NCBI GenBank assembly: GCA_017962545.1
Contig: JAGCVD010000027.1
Span: 1 to 56,811, forward strand
Length of the DNA: 56,811 nucleotides
From: Bacteroidales bacterium
GTDB taxonomy: Bacteria; Bacteroidota; Bacteroidia; Bacteroidales; P3
Reading direction: 5' to 3'
The stretch's first letter is position 1, and each line of letters begins with the position of its first letter. A program made the position numbers and the translations under genes. The notes beneath the pieces were generated by a model. That model saw only the letters and a program-made list of their open reading frames with translations. It searched no databases and was not told the DNA's origin. Of the stretch, positions 27,007 through 36,902 are shown in pieces.

Positions 27007-29023
27007 TCAACCTGCTTTTCTATGGGGGCTGCTGGCACTGGCTATCCCTGTCATCGTGCACCTATTCAATTTCCGGCGTTACCGTAAGGTGTACTTCAGC
27101 AATGTGGAGCGGCTAAGTGAACTGCACTCCGAGCAGCGTCGCCGTCACACGCTGAAGCAGTGGCTGGTGCTGGCTATGCGGGTTCTTGCAGTGGCGTTCC
27201 TAGTGCTGGCCTTCGCACAGCCAGTCTCAGTCCCCGCGACGGGGAACAAGACGATACGCCAAGGAAGCTCGGCGGTGAGCATCTATATTGATAATTCGTT
27301 CAGCATGGAGAACGCTGGCGCGGAGGGCAGTCTGCTCGATGCTGCACGCCGCAAAGCTCGCGAGGTGGCCGAGGCATATTCTGTCGGCGACCGTTACCAG
27401 TTAATCACCAACGATATGGCTGGCAGTGAGATGCGCTGGCTCAGTCGCGACGAGTTATATACGGCGCTCGACGAGGTGGAGCCGTCGCCAGCGGCACCGC
27501 TGATGAGCGCTGTGGCGGCACGGCAACTTGATTTTATGCGCCAGTCGGCACTTCTTAACCGGCATGCCTATATCATCAGCGATTTCCAGCAGTCGACGGC
27601 CGACTTGGACCGCCTCCTCGCGGTGAGGGAAGAGGAGGCCGACAGCAATGTCTTGTTCACCTTGGTGCCGTTGGGCGCCGTCGAGGCCGACAATCTGTTT
27701 ATCGACAGTGTGACACTTGACGCGCCGGCCTATTTTGTCGGCGGCACGGTAAGGGTCGAGGTCGTTCTGCGCAACAGCGGCAGCCGTGATGCCGAGAAGA
27801 TGCCCGTCAAACTGCTGGTCGATGGTCGTGAGCGAGCTGTGACCACCGTCGATATAGCTTCCGATGCCACCGCCCAAACGACGTTGGCTTTTCCGCTCGA
27901 CCATGCGGGCTGGATTGACGGTCGTGTCGTCATTGAAGACTATCCTGTCACTTTCGACGACAGTTACCACTTTACCTTCCGTGTGGGCGACCGCATCCGT
28001 GTGTTGCAGATTGACGGCGACAAGCCTAACGAAAGCCTGAAACGGCTTTTTTCTGCCGATACCTCTATTGAATATCAGCAGGTCAGGCATCTGCAGCACG
28101 ACCTGACGCAGTACGATTTCGTGGTTCTCAATGAACCCCGCACTTTGACCAGCGGCGAGGTGCAACAGTTGTCGCAATGGGTGACGGAAGGGGGGACGTT
28201 GCTGGTAGTTCCGTCGGCTGAAGGTGTGAGGGATTTGAATGTGTTGCTGGCAAGCCTCCATGCACCCCAGCTCGACCGCTGGGTGCGACGCACCGTGAGG
28301 TCCACGGCCGTCGACTATGGAGCGTCGCTCTATCGAGGTGTCTTTGTGGGACGCAACGAGGAGATGGAGATGCCGACAACGCAAGGCCATTACACCCATG
28401 CCCGAAGTCAGTGTATCAAGCAGAGCGTCATCTCCTTGGCCGATGGGGGCGATATGCTCAGCATCACCCCGTCTGGTGAGGGACGCCTCTATCTTTTCAC
28501 CACGCCGCTGACAGGCGAGTATACCGACTTGGTAAACCAAGCGCTTTTCGTGCCTACCCTCTACAATATGGCTCTCTACAGCCGCTCGTTACCTCCTGTC
28601 GCCCATACCCTCGGCGGTGACAGTCCTATAGTTCTGCAGGGAGAGTATAATCTCAATGTTCGTCCGCCGGAACTCACCGACGGCGAGCAAGTCAGCCTGT
28701 TGCCCGACTTGCGGCGTGTCGGTAACAATCAGCAGCTGGTGTTGCACGGCGAATTGAAGCATGACGGCCTTTACACCCTCGGCGAGGAACACTTGGCTTT
28801 CAACTATCCACGGCGTGAGTCGCTGATGACCTTTCTTGAGCGCGACGTGATAGCTAAAGCCATTGACGGCCAGGAGAAATATACGATAGTGCGCAATAGC
28901 GCCAAGCCCCTCACCGACGAGTTGCGTGCCCGTGACGGGGGCCAGCCGCTGTGGAGACTCTGTATACTGCTGGCACTGCTGGCATTGGCATTTGAAGTGG
29001 TACTGTTAAAATGGAAACGATGA
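26996..29023 (+). CDS. BatA-domain / von Willebrand A-like membrane protein
   Basis: 675 residues starting at GTG, behind a good AGGAGG (26984-26989). The N-terminus (FSQPAFLWGLLALAIPVIVH then LFNFRRYRKVYFSNVE) is the BatA / aerotolerance-regulator N-terminal domain, with a second membrane segment at about 58-76. A vWA-like domain follows, with the metal-site start IDNSFSMENAG (DxSxS). A CARDB-like beta region (YFVGGTVRVEVVLRNSGSRD) and a GATase-like region (LVVPSAEGVRDLN) come next, then a C-terminal membrane helix. Such proteins sit in the inner membrane; the function is poorly defined. It overlaps nth by 11 bases and is followed by an ABC transporter. Confidence 0.85.
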   Translation: MLFSQPAFLWGLLALAIPVIVHLFNFRRYRKVYFSNVERLSELHSEQRRRHTLKQWLVLAMRVLAVAFLVLAFAQPVSVPATGNKTIRQGSSAVSIYIDNSFSMENAGAEGSLLDAARRKAREVAEAYSVGDRYQLITNDMAGSEMRWLSRDELYTALDEVEPSPAAPLMSAVAARQLDFMRQSALLNRHAYIISDFQQSTADLDRLLAVREEEADSNVLFTLVPLGAVEADNLFIDSVTLDAPAYFVGGTVRVEVVLRNSGSRDAEKMPVKLLVDGRERAVTTVDIASDATAQTTLAFPLDHAGWIDGRVVIEDYPVTFDDSYHFTFRVGDRIRVLQIDGDKPNESLKRLFSADTSIEYQQVRHLQHDLTQYDFVVLNEPRTLTSGEVQQLSQWVTEGGTLLVVPSAEGVRDLNVLLASLHAPQLDRWVRRTVRSTAVDYGASLYRGVFVGRNEEMEMPTTQGHYTHARSQCIKQSVISLADGGDMLSITPSGEGRLYLFTTPLTGEYTDLVNQALFVPTLYNMALYSRSLPPVAHTLGGDSPIVLQGEYNLNVRPPELTDGEQVSLLPDLRRVGNNQQLVLHGELKHDGLYTLGEEHLAFNYPRRESLMTFLERDVIAKAIDGQEKYTIVRNSAKPLTDELRARDGGQPLWRLCILLALLALAFEVVLLKWKR

Positions 29024-29631
29024 TACTGCAGGTGGAACATATCAACAAGGCCTTCGGTGTCAACCGTGTGCTCGACGACGTGACTTTCGGTGTCGGCAGT
29101 GGCGAAGTGGTGGGTTTGCTGGGTGCCAATGGCGCCGGCAAGACGACCTTGTTGCGTATTATCACGCGTCTGCTCACTCTCGACAGCGGACAGCTTTTGT
29201 TCGAGGGGCATCCGTTGGCACAGGATGATTTGCGGCATGTCGGCTATCTGCCCGAGGAACGTGGCCTCTACCGCCGTATGCGTGTCGGTGAGCAGGCACT
29301 CTATTTCGCTCAGTTGAAGGGCATGAGCCGCAGTGAGGCAGAAGAGTCGTTGCGCGGATGGTTCGTCAGACTGGGTATGATGGAATGGTGGCAACAGCCT
29401 GCAGGCAAGCTCAGCAAAGGCATGCAGCAGAGGCTTCAGTTTGTTGTCACCGTGGCTCACAACCCGAAACTCGTTATTCTCGACGAGCCGTTCACGGGAC
29501 TCGACGTTTCTGGCGCTGCCATGCTTAAAGACGAAATAAAACGTCTCAAAGAGCAAGGGGCAGCAATCCTGCTCTCCACCCACAACTTGCAGGCCGCCGG
29601 CGAATTGTGCGATAAAACCATACAACTATGA
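29011..29631 (+). CDS. ABC transporter ATP-binding protein (short form)
   Basis: 206 residues with all ATPase motifs: Walker A GANGAGKT (38-45), signature LSKGMQQR, Walker B LVILDEP, and switch His in LLSTHN. It ends right after the ATPase core and lacks the ~90-residue C-terminal part common in ABC-2-type drug/Na+ exporters (NatA-like). It overlaps the BatA-like gene by 13 bases and the permease gene by 4 (ATGA), so the pair forms a transporter. Confidence 0.93.
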   Translation: METMILQVEHINKAFGVNRVLDDVTFGVGSGEVVGLLGANGAGKTTLLRIITRLLTLDSGQLLFEGHPLAQDDLRHVGYLPEERGLYRRMRVGEQALYFAQLKGMSRSEAEESLRGWFVRLGMMEWWQQPAGKLSKGMQQRLQFVVTVAHNPKLVILDEPFTGLDVSGAAMLKDEIKRLKEQGAAILLSTHNLQAAGELCDKTIQL

Positions 29632-30890
29632 AGAAACTATTGACCATCCTTGGACGCGAATACCGTACACGTATCGGGAAACCCTCTTTCTGGGTGCTGA
29701 CAGTGTTGATACCCATAGTGCTGGCGGTTTTATATGCACTGCCTGTCTTGGCGGCGCACCGTGGTGCCGAGCGACAGACCGTGTTGGTGGTCGACCAGAC
29801 AGGGCTCTTCGAAGGAGGGCTGCAGTCTACTCTAGAGGTGGCCTTCAAGCCCATGCCGGGCTTGGAGTATGCCAAGCAACATGCCGGCAAGAATGATGTG
29901 GTGCTCTTCATACCCCTGCGTGAGACCACTATCCCGCGTGACGCTTTCCTCTACTATCGTGGCAACAGTCCTTCCTTGGCGTTGCAGGGGATGATTGACA
30001 ATCAGTTGCAGACGCTGTTGCATAACGCTATACTGGAGGACGTCTATCAGGTGGAACCTGAGGTCTATCACTCTGTCGAGAGTACCACGCTGCGGTTGCA
30101 TGTCCATGATGCTGCCACAGGCCGTGAGAGTTTCTCGCGGGTCAAGTCTGTGGTGGCTGTCGTGCTGTCTGTTTTAATGGTGCTGGCGCTGCTCATATTT
30201 GGTGTGGAGGTGATGCGTGGCGTGCAAGAGGAGAGACAGAATCGCGTGGCCGAGGTGCTCGGCACCTCGGTGCGTCCTGTGCAACTGCTTACAGGCAAGG
30301 TGATGGCAGTGGCATTGATTGCGGTGACGCAGCTGGTGTTATGGATACTCCTGACAGCCCTCTGCATCAAAGGAATACAGGCAACGGCACCACAACTCTT
30401 TGCCGAGGCGCGAGCCCAGCAGGAGGTGCGTAGTCTGGCCAGCAAGGGGGCGGATGCCACAGTGCAGTATGATACGCCTGTACAACTAGTTGACGAGACC
30501 GTGCAAGGCCTCACAGCCATAAGGCTGCCGCTGGTGGCGGGGATGTTCTTGCTGTTCTTCTTGTTGGGGTATCTTCTCTATGGTGCTTTGTTGGCGGCCT
30601 TGGCTTCTCGTCTTGACAGCGACGCCGACACCCTACAATGGAGTCTGCTGACAGGTTCACCATTGTTGATAGTGTTGATACTAAGTCCTGTACTGCTGCG
30701 CGCTCCCGCTGCATCGTGGGGAATATGGCTCACGGTGATACCTTTCACGGCCCCGGCTGCCGCCATGTTACGTCTGCCTTTCGGCTTGCCGGTATGGCAG
30801 GTGGCTGTCAGTGTGGCTTTGCTGCTGATATGTTCCGCCCTTGCCGCATTCTTGGCTGCTCGCAGCTACCGTCGTCACCTAGTCCGCTAA
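29628..30890 (+). CDS. ABC-2 type transporter permease
   Basis: 420 residues with a first membrane helix at ~20-42 (FWVLTVLIPIVLAVLYALP), a ~140-residue extracytoplasmic domain, then five or six helices. This is the NatB/YhaP-like layout of ABC-2 permeases. It partners the ATPase encoded directly upstream. The substrate is unknown. Its 3' end overlaps the convergent ddl gene by 12 bases. Confidence 0.88.
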   Translation: MKKLLTILGREYRTRIGKPSFWVLTVLIPIVLAVLYALPVLAAHRGAERQTVLVVDQTGLFEGGLQSTLEVAFKPMPGLEYAKQHAGKNDVVLFIPLRETTIPRDAFLYYRGNSPSLALQGMIDNQLQTLLHNAILEDVYQVEPEVYHSVESTTLRLHVHDAATGRESFSRVKSVVAVVLSVLMVLALLIFGVEVMRGVQEERQNRVAEVLGTSVRPVQLLTGKVMAVALIAVTQLVLWILLTALCIKGIQATAPQLFAEARAQQEVRSLASKGADATVQYDTPVQLVDETVQGLTAIRLPLVAGMFLLFFLLGYLLYGALLAALASRLDSDADTLQWSLLTGSPLLIVLILSPVLLRAPAASWGIWLTVIPFTAPAAAMLRLPFGLPVWQVAVSVALLLICSALAAFLAARSYRRHLVR

Positions 30891-31859
30891 GGCTGCCTGA
30901 ATGGACATCTCATAAAGCTCTGCCGGGCTGATGCCCATAGCACGGGCTTGCTTTGGAACGATACTCTCGGCACTCTGGCCCGGGATGGTGTTGACTTCGA
31001 GGAAATAGAGCTCGTCGGCAGCCATGTCGTGGATGTAGTCGAAGCGTACGATGCCCTTGCAGCCTAGCAGGTCGTAGAGTTGAGAGGAGACCTCTTGGAT
31101 GTGTCTTGAGATACGCTCGTCGACCTCGGCGGGCGTTACCTCGTTGCTGAAACCTTGGTACTTGGCCTCATAGTCGAAGAACTCGTGGCCGCCCTTGGGG
31201 ATAATCTCGGTGATGGGGAAGACCAGTTTCTCTCCGTCGGCCTTGCGGAAGACGCCGCAGTCGAATTCACGCCCCACGATGCATTCCTCCACCAGCACGG
31301 CGTGGTCTTCGGTGAAGGCCTCGCGGATGGCGGGCATCAGTTGCTCGGGGCTCTTCACCTTAGTGGTGGCTACGCTGCTGCCGCCGGCGGCGGGCTTCAC
31401 GAATACGGGCAACGTCAGGTTGAAGAACGTAGTGTCTTTGGGCTCTTCGTTGAGCAGTATCGAGTTGGCTACCTTGACAAGACCGAAACTCTTCACCACG
31501 GGATTGCAGAAGCCTTTGTGGAATGTGAGACTGGAAGTGTAGAATCCGCAGGTGGTGTACTTCACACCCAGCATGTCGAAGTAGCCCTGCAGGACACCGT
31601 TCTCGCCGGGGTTTCCGTGAATGATGATGAAGGCCAGGTCAAAATGAACTTTCTGCCCTTTATCCATCACCGTAAAGTCGTTGCGGTCGACAGGAAGATG
31701 CTCACCGTCGCGCTCCCAGTACCAACTGTCACGCTCGACGACAATCTTGTAGACGTTGTATTTGGTGTGGTCCAGTTGACTGTACACCTGGTTACCGCTG
31801 GCAATGCTGATGTCATGCTCGCCGCTGTAGCCGCCCATGACCAGTGCTATATTCTTCAT
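30879..31859 (-). CDS. ddl: D-alanine--D-alanine ligase
   Basis: Ddl joins two D-Ala with ATP for the peptidoglycan stem peptide. The 326-residue ATP-grasp enzyme has MGGYSGEHDISIASG at the N-terminus, IIHGNPGENGVLQGYFDM, the ATP loop PAAGGSSVATTKV, EECIVGREFDCGVF, and the Mg-binding end YFLEVNTIPGQS. It is last in a dnaE-GSCFA-ddl run, with ATGA overlap to the GSCFA gene. Confidence 0.96.
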   Translation of the reverse strand: MKNIALVMGGYSGEHDISIASGNQVYSQLDHTKYNVYKIVVERDSWYWERDGEHLPVDRNDFTVMDKGQKVHFDLAFIIIHGNPGENGVLQGYFDMLGVKYTTCGFYTSSLTFHKGFCNPVVKSFGLVKVANSILLNEEPKDTTFFNLTLPVFVKPAAGGSSVATTKVKSPEQLMPAIREAFTEDHAVLVEECIVGREFDCGVFRKADGEKLVFPITEIIPKGGHEFFDYEAKYQGFSNEVTPAEVDERISRHIQEVSSQLYDLLGCKGIVRFDYIHDMAADELYFLEVNTIPGQSAESIVPKQARAMGISPAELYEMSIQAALAD

Positions 31860-32728
31860 TGGTGTAAAGGTATATGTTTCTCTTGTTTATGTTGTTTCAT
31901 GTTGAAATGGGCCTGCTGACGGATGCCGGGGGGCATGGTGGCGTGTTGGAAGCGCTCCCATACGATGTCGACGGCCAGCGGGGTGGGGTGGGTCATCTTC
32001 TCGTCGAAATAACGGTAGTCGCGCAATTCGTCGAGAACAATCTCGTAAGAGGGGAAATAGAAAATGTTTCGTGATGTGTGATGCGTGATGAGCTCGTCGA
32101 TGGCGAGCATCAGGGTGCTCTTGCTGAGTTGATTGCCGTGGGCGCCGTCGGCCAGGTGGCGTATGGGCGACACGGAGAATATGATGTTGAGGGCAGGGTA
32201 GTAGGTCTCCAGTTCCTGCAACAACGGTTGCCACAGGGCTACAATCTCTTCGACTGCCATGCGGCGGCGCACAAAATTATCTGGCGGCAATTTATGACAA
32301 TTCGCCACAACGCACTGGCCACCTAACTCAAACACCCAGGCGGTGCCGAATGTGAGCATCAGTACATTGGCCTCTTTGAGGGCTTGATGGGCACGGTGGA
32401 TGCGGCTGTTGCAGGCTGTGAGGGTGGCGCCGGGGGTTGGATGCGAGAAACTGCCGTGGTGGTGCCACGAGTGCCAGAGCCCTTCGTGCTTCACCAGGTC
32501 GTTTTGGTCGATGGGACGGTCCTCAATGAGGCGGCGCAGTGCAGAGGCCATGGAGGCGGGATTGTAGAGGGCGCCGAAGGGATTGCACTCGACGTGGAAG
32601 TCGCTCTCCTGCAGGCGGCGGCCTATCTCGTCGGCAAAGCACGACCCCATGCTGACGATGCCGCTGGCAAAGTCAATCTGGAAAGGCATCTGCGATGTCA
32701 GAACGGGGGTGGTGAGGTTAGGCATCAT
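31856..32728 (-). CDS. GSCFA domain-containing protein
   Basis: 290 residues with the name-giving motif SMGSCFADEIGRRL near residue 27, then NPFGALYNPASM and LTFGTAWVFEL. The family resembles GDSL/SGNH-type hydrolases and occurs widely in Bacteroidota; its substrate is not known to me. The start codons ATG ATG (32728, 32725) overlap the dnaE stop. A GTGATG repeat (32070-32090) encodes ITHHTSR in the second half. Confidence 0.9.
   Translation of the reverse strand: MMPNLTTPVLTSQMPFQIDFASGIVSMGSCFADEIGRRLQESDFHVECNPFGALYNPASMASALRRLIEDRPIDQNDLVKHEGLWHSWHHHGSFSHPTPGATLTACNSRIHRAHQALKEANVLMLTFGTAWVFELGGQCVVANCHKLPPDNFVRRRMAVEEIVALWQPLLQELETYYPALNIIFSVSPIRHLADGAHGNQLSKSTLMLAIDELITHHTSRNIFYFPSYEIVLDELRDYRYFDEKMTHPTPLAVDIVWERFQHATMPPGIRQQAHFNMKQHKQEKHIPLHQ
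32070..32090. repeat. GTGATGC-type tandem repeat inside the GSCFA gene
   Basis: Three imperfect 7-bp units (GTGATGT, GTGATGC, GTGATGA) in frame. Confidence 0.5.
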
Positions 32729-35700
32729 GACTTGACCTGAGGTTTGATTTCGCTGATGCCATGGAGTTTCTCCAGCTCGGGAATGAGACTTCGTGGGTCG
32801 ACGCGCAGATTGTCGCCGCCGAGGGTCAGCGAAAGGTTGTGTGTGATGTCCAGCACCGTGGCCTGCAGCGGCACTTTGCCTTTGTGTTTTTTTGCCAGCT
32901 TCTCGATACTCTTGCAGAAAGCCTCGTCGATATCGGTGAGGTTGACTTTGAAGTTGAGACGCGAGGTGTAACGCTCCATGACACTGCTGAGGTTCATCAT
33001 GGCGCCGATGCGTATCTTGGTGAAGACCTTGTTGATGCCGGCCTTGTCGACATAGGGACGGACGATGACGGTGCCTTTGATGAAGACAAAGGTCTCATTT
33101 TTGAAGAAACCGCTGAAGTCGCTGTATTCGTCGCCTTTGAGTCTCAACTCATAGCTGCCCCAGTAGTCGTTGATGACCATGCTGCCGTAAGGCTCTCCCT
33201 GACGGTTGGTGCCTTCGCGGGCGTCGGACACCATGCCGGCGAAACGCACCTCACGGCCGTTGAGGGTCTCAAGGTGGGCCAAGTCACTGGTCTTGGTGTT
33301 GGCGTAATAGCGCATCTCGTACTTGTAGTCGTCCAGCGGGTGGCCGCTGAGGTAGGTGCTGATGACCTCTTTCTCGTAGCGGCACTGTTCGATGCTATTC
33401 CACGGCTCGGCGTCGGGGATGGGCGGATGGTCCTCCTCGGACAGTTCGCTGCTCATGTCGAAGATGCTCATCTGGGCCGTATTGGCGTTGTCTTGTCGAC
33501 GTATAGCCCACCGCACCAGTTGGTCGAGGTAGGTCGGTGTGGTCTCCAAGTTGTTCTCTTTGAAGAAATATTGGGCGCGGTGCATGGAACCTATGCCGTC
33601 GAAGGCGCCGGCCTTGATCAGCACCTCGATGTTCTTCCGGTTGACGGAGTGCATGTCCACGCGCTTGACGAAGTCGAAAATGTCCTTGTAGGGACCGTTC
33701 TGCTCGCGTTCGTTGATGATGACGGTCGAGGCCGCCTCACCCATGCCACTGATGGCCTGCAGTCCGAAACGGATGCGCCCCTGGCTGTCGACGGAGAAGT
33801 CCATGTCCGAGTCGTTGACACTCGGCGCCGCCACCTCGACGCCCTGTTTGCGGCAGTCGTCCATCAACTCTTTGACACGCCCTATGTCGGTCTGTGCGCT
33901 GGTCATCACCGCAGCCATGTATTCGGCCGGATAGTGGGCCTTAAGGTAGGCCGTCTGGTAAGCCACCCACGAGTAGCAGGCGGCGTGGCTCTTGTTGAAG
34001 GCGTAGGAGGCGAACTTCTTCCACTCCTCCCAGATCTTCTGCAGGGTCTCCTTGGGGTGTCCATTCTTCTCGCCACCCTCATAGAAAAGCACCTCCAACT
34101 CGTTCATCTTGTCGATTTGCTTCTTACCCATGGCCTTGCGCAACGTGTCGCTCTGGCCACGGGTGAAGCCAGCGAGCAGACGCGAGAGAAGCATGACCTG
34201 CTCCTGATAGACGGTGATACCATAGGTGTCCTTGAGGTACTTCTCCATCACCGGGATGTCGTACTTGATGGGCTTTCTGCCCTGCTTGCGGTCGATAAAC
34301 TCGGGTATGTTGTCCATGGGGCCCGGACGGTAGAGGGCATTCATAGCGATGAGGTCGTCGATGACGTGCGGCTGCAGTTCGCGCAGGTATTTCTGCATAC
34401 CGGCCGACTCAAACTGGAACACGCCGACCGTGTTGCCCTCGCAAAAGAGCTTGTAAGTGAGCTCGTCGTCGAGCGGAAGATGGTCTACATCGACATCGAT
34501 ACCCAGCCGCTTCTTCACCATTGCCACGCAGTTCTTGATGATGGTGAGGTTCTTGAGCCCCAGGAAGTCCATCTTGATCAAACCGACGTTCTCCACCACA
34601 TGGCCGTCATACTGGGTCACCAGCACATCCTCGCCGCTCTCCTTGTCGTTGATGACGCAGACAGGTGCCACGTTGGTGATGTCCTGCGAGCCAATGATGA
34701 CGCCGCAGGCATGGATGCCTATCTGTCGGTTGGTGTCTTCCAGTTCCTCGGCATAGGTCAGCATCTGCTTCATCTTGCCCTCTTCACCCTCCATGATGCG
34801 CCGCAATTCGGGGATGTACTTGTAGCAGTTCTTGAGGTTCACTTTTGGCGGGTTGCCCTTCTCGTCTTTCACATTGTCGGGGAAGCCGCGGTCGGGGATG
34901 AGTTTCTTGAGGCCGTTGACTGTCTCGAGGGGTATCTTCTCCACGCGTCCCACGTCGGCAATGGAGCTCTTGGTGGCCATGGTGCCATAGGTGATGATAT
35001 GTGCCACGCGTTCCTTGCCGTACTTCTGTGTCACCCAGTCGAGCACACGGCCGCGGCCGGCATCGTCGAAATCCACGTCGATATCGGGCAGCGAGATGCG
35101 GTCGGGATTCAGGAAGCGCTCGAACAGCAGGTCGTAGCGCAACGGGTCCAAGTCGGTAATCCACAGGCAGTAGGCCACCACCGAGCCTGCCGCCGAGCCG
35201 CGGCCGGGGCCCACGCTGACGTCCAGTTCTTCACGGGCGGCACGGATGTAGTCGCTCACGATGAGGAAGTAACCCGGGAAGCCCATGGTCTTGATGGTAT
35301 GCAACTCGAAAGTGATGCGCTCGCGTAGCTCTTCACTCAATTCGTCGCCGTAGCGTTTTCTTGCCCCCTCCCACACCAAGTGCTCCAGATAGTCGGCTTC
35401 GAACTTGATGCGGCGCAGTTTGTCGTAGCCGCCCAGCTTCTTGATTTTCTTCTCGGCGGCCTCCTGACTCATCACCACCTCGCCTTTCTCGTTGCGAGTG
35501 AACTCGTTGAAGAGCTGCTCGTCGGTGAACTTGGCACGCCACTCTTCCTCGGTGCCGAAGCTCTCGGGGATGGGGAAGACAGGCATCAGGGGGTCGGAAT
35601 CGATGCTGTAGGTCTCCACCTTGGCGGCCACCTCCATGGTGTTCTCCAGCGCCTCGGGCAGGTCGGCGAAGATGGCAGCCATCTCGTCGGGACTCTTCAA

Positions 35701-36522
35701 CCACTCCTGCTTGGTGTAATGCATGCGGTTGGGGTCGTCGTAGTCTTTCTGGGTGGCCAGACAGATGAGGTGGTCGTGGGCCTCGCCGTGTTCTTCCAGC
35801 ACGAAGTGGGCGTCGTTGGTGGCTATAATCTTGATATTGTGCTTGTGAGCCAGTTCTATCAGCACGGGGTTCACCTTCTGCTGCAGCTCGTAGGTCTGGT
35901 AGTTGGCATTGGGCTTGTCGGTTTTGTGGCGCATCAGCTCGATGTAGTAGTCGTCGCCGAACACCTCCTTGAACCACAGCACCGCCCGCTCGGCTTCGTC
36001 CATCTTGCCAGCCATAATCAGCTGCGGTATCTCGCCGCCGAGGCAGGCCGAACAGACAATCAGGCCTTCGTGGTACTGCTTCAGTACGTCGTGGTCGATA
36101 CGCGGGCGGTTGTAGAAGCCGTCGGTGTAGGCAATGGAGGCCAGTTTGCACAGCGAGTGATAACCCTGCAGATTTTTGGCCAGCAGGATGAGGTGGTAGC
36201 CCGAACTGTCGGTGATGCGCTCACGACCTGTCTCGGGGTTGATTTCCTTCAGGTTCTTGTCCTTGTCATACAGTGTGCGACGGGCACAGTAAGCCTCGGT
36301 GCCAACGATGGGCTTGAACTCCGGCTCACCCTCCGCGCGGTTCTTGTTCTCCTTGGCCACAGTGTCCAGGAAGTCCTTGATGCCGAACATGTTGCCATGG
36401 TCTGTCAGCGCCATGGCATACATACCGTCGCGTTTGGCCTTCTTGACCAAATCGGGAATCTTCGACATACCGTCGAGCATCGAATAGTGCGAATGCACAT
36501 GGAGGTGAGTGAATTGAGGCAT
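32725..36522 (-). CDS. dnaE: DNA polymerase III alpha subunit
   Basis: DnaE is the replicative DNA polymerase. The start is placed at 36522 (MPQFTHLHVHSHYSMLDG), giving 1265 residues. The frame continues to 36549, but the TATCTTTG promoter box lies at 36547-36554, over that start. In order: PHP domain (HLHVHSHYS, TDHGNMFG), polymerase core with the catalytic acidic motif PDIDVDFDDAGRGRV and GPGRGSAAGSVVAYC, finger/HhH region (KSHAACYSWVAYQTAYLKAH), and an OB-fold (VRFAGMVSDAREG). It leads the run to the GSCFA gene and ddl. Confidence 0.96.
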   Translation of the reverse strand: MPQFTHLHVHSHYSMLDGMSKIPDLVKKAKRDGMYAMALTDHGNMFGIKDFLDTVAKENKNRAEGEPEFKPIVGTEAYCARRTLYDKDKNLKEINPETGRERITDSSGYHLILLAKNLQGYHSLCKLASIAYTDGFYNRPRIDHDVLKQYHEGLIVCSACLGGEIPQLIMAGKMDEAERAVLWFKEVFGDDYYIELMRHKTDKPNANYQTYELQQKVNPVLIELAHKHNIKIIATNDAHFVLEEHGEAHDHLICLATQKDYDDPNRMHYTKQEWLKSPDEMAAIFADLPEALENTMEVAAKVETYSIDSDPLMPVFPIPESFGTEEEWRAKFTDEQLFNEFTRNEKGEVVMSQEAAEKKIKKLGGYDKLRRIKFEADYLEHLVWEGARKRYGDELSEELRERITFELHTIKTMGFPGYFLIVSDYIRAAREELDVSVGPGRGSAAGSVVAYCLWITDLDPLRYDLLFERFLNPDRISLPDIDVDFDDAGRGRVLDWVTQKYGKERVAHIITYGTMATKSSIADVGRVEKIPLETVNGLKKLIPDRGFPDNVKDEKGNPPKVNLKNCYKYIPELRRIMEGEEGKMKQMLTYAEELEDTNRQIGIHACGVIIGSQDITNVAPVCVINDKESGEDVLVTQYDGHVVENVGLIKMDFLGLKNLTIIKNCVAMVKKRLGIDVDVDHLPLDDELTYKLFCEGNTVGVFQFESAGMQKYLRELQPHVIDDLIAMNALYRPGPMDNIPEFIDRKQGRKPIKYDIPVMEKYLKDTYGITVYQEQVMLLSRLLAGFTRGQSDTLRKAMGKKQIDKMNELEVLFYEGGEKNGHPKETLQKIWEEWKKFASYAFNKSHAACYSWVAYQTAYLKAHYPAEYMAAVMTSAQTDIGRVKELMDDCRKQGVEVAAPSVNDSDMDFSVDSQGRIRFGLQAISGMGEAASTVIINEREQNGPYKDIFDFVKRVDMHSVNRKNIEVLIKAGAFDGIGSMHRAQYFFKENNLETTPTYLDQLVRWAIRRQDNANTAQMSIFDMSSELSEEDHPPIPDAEPWNSIEQCRYEKEVISTYLSGHPLDDYKYEMRYYANTKTSDLAHLETLNGREVRFAGMVSDAREGTNRQGEPYGSMVINDYWGSYELRLKGDEYSDFSGFFKNETFVFIKGTVIVRPYVDKAGINKVFTKIRIGAMMNLSSVMERYTSRLNFKVNLTDIDEAFCKSIEKLAKKHKGKVPLQATVLDITHNLSLTLGGDNLRVDPRSLIPELEKLHGISEIKPQVKS

Positions 36523-36546
36523 AGTGGCAAGGATTATTTCGTGCTG

Positions 36547-36554
36547 CAAAGATA
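36547..36554 (-). promoter_or_regulatory. -7 element of the dnaE promoter
   Basis: TATCTTTG on the minus strand, 25 bases before the chosen dnaE start. The -33 element is not obvious. The box rules out the upstream start at 36549. Confidence 0.6.
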
Positions 36555-36860
36555 CATCTTTTCTCCCGTATATTGGGTCTTTGTTGATAACTATTTTCTT
36601 CCTAATCTCCTTGCTTGTTATTCAGTGCTTTATAAGTTGTTCTTTGGTTGTTCTTTGGAAAAAAGCAAAGAAATACCAAAGAAATACCAAAGAAATACCA
36701 AAGAAATGCCATCGAAAAGGGAGCCCAAAAAACAATTTTTACAGAAGGGGAGAGGTCGTTTGGCGTAAGAAAGGAAATAGTGGTGGCTGATTTTTCCTGT
36801 TTTGCAATACGCTGAGAATCACTCTAAACCTTAAGCCGTAAAGTTTAAACTGAAAAAAAG
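36555..36860. other. Intergenic DNA between dnaE and tRNA-Cys
   Basis: AT-rich and without a supported gene. It holds the 11-bp tandem repeat at 36666-36709. The rest shows no clear signal apart from the promoter elements at its two ends. Confidence 0.5.
36666..36709. repeat. Four 11-bp tandem repeats (CAAAGAAATAC)
   Basis: Three exact copies of CAAAGAAATAC and a fourth with one change (CAAAGAAATGC), in non-coding DNA. They have no spacers, so this is not a CRISPR array. Confidence 0.85.
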
Positions 36861-36892
36861 TTTGGCCAGTTGGGAAAATGTTTGTACTTTTG
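36861..36892 (+). promoter_or_regulatory. Promoter of tRNA-Cys
   Basis: TTTG (36861-36864), 20-base spacer, TACTTTTG (36885-36892): a near-perfect Bacteroidota promoter. The mature tRNA begins 11 bases later. Confidence 0.8.
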
Positions 36893-36902
36893 CACCCGAT
36901 TT

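Noticed and set aside
32761-35328. 855-codon plus-strand open frame
   Set aside because: Antisense to dnaE, which has all polymerase motifs; the sequence is low-complexity Val/Asp/His-rich and typical of a shadow frame.
36666-36709. CRISPR-like repeat
   Set aside because: Units are 11 bp and directly adjacent, with no spacers and no cas genes.
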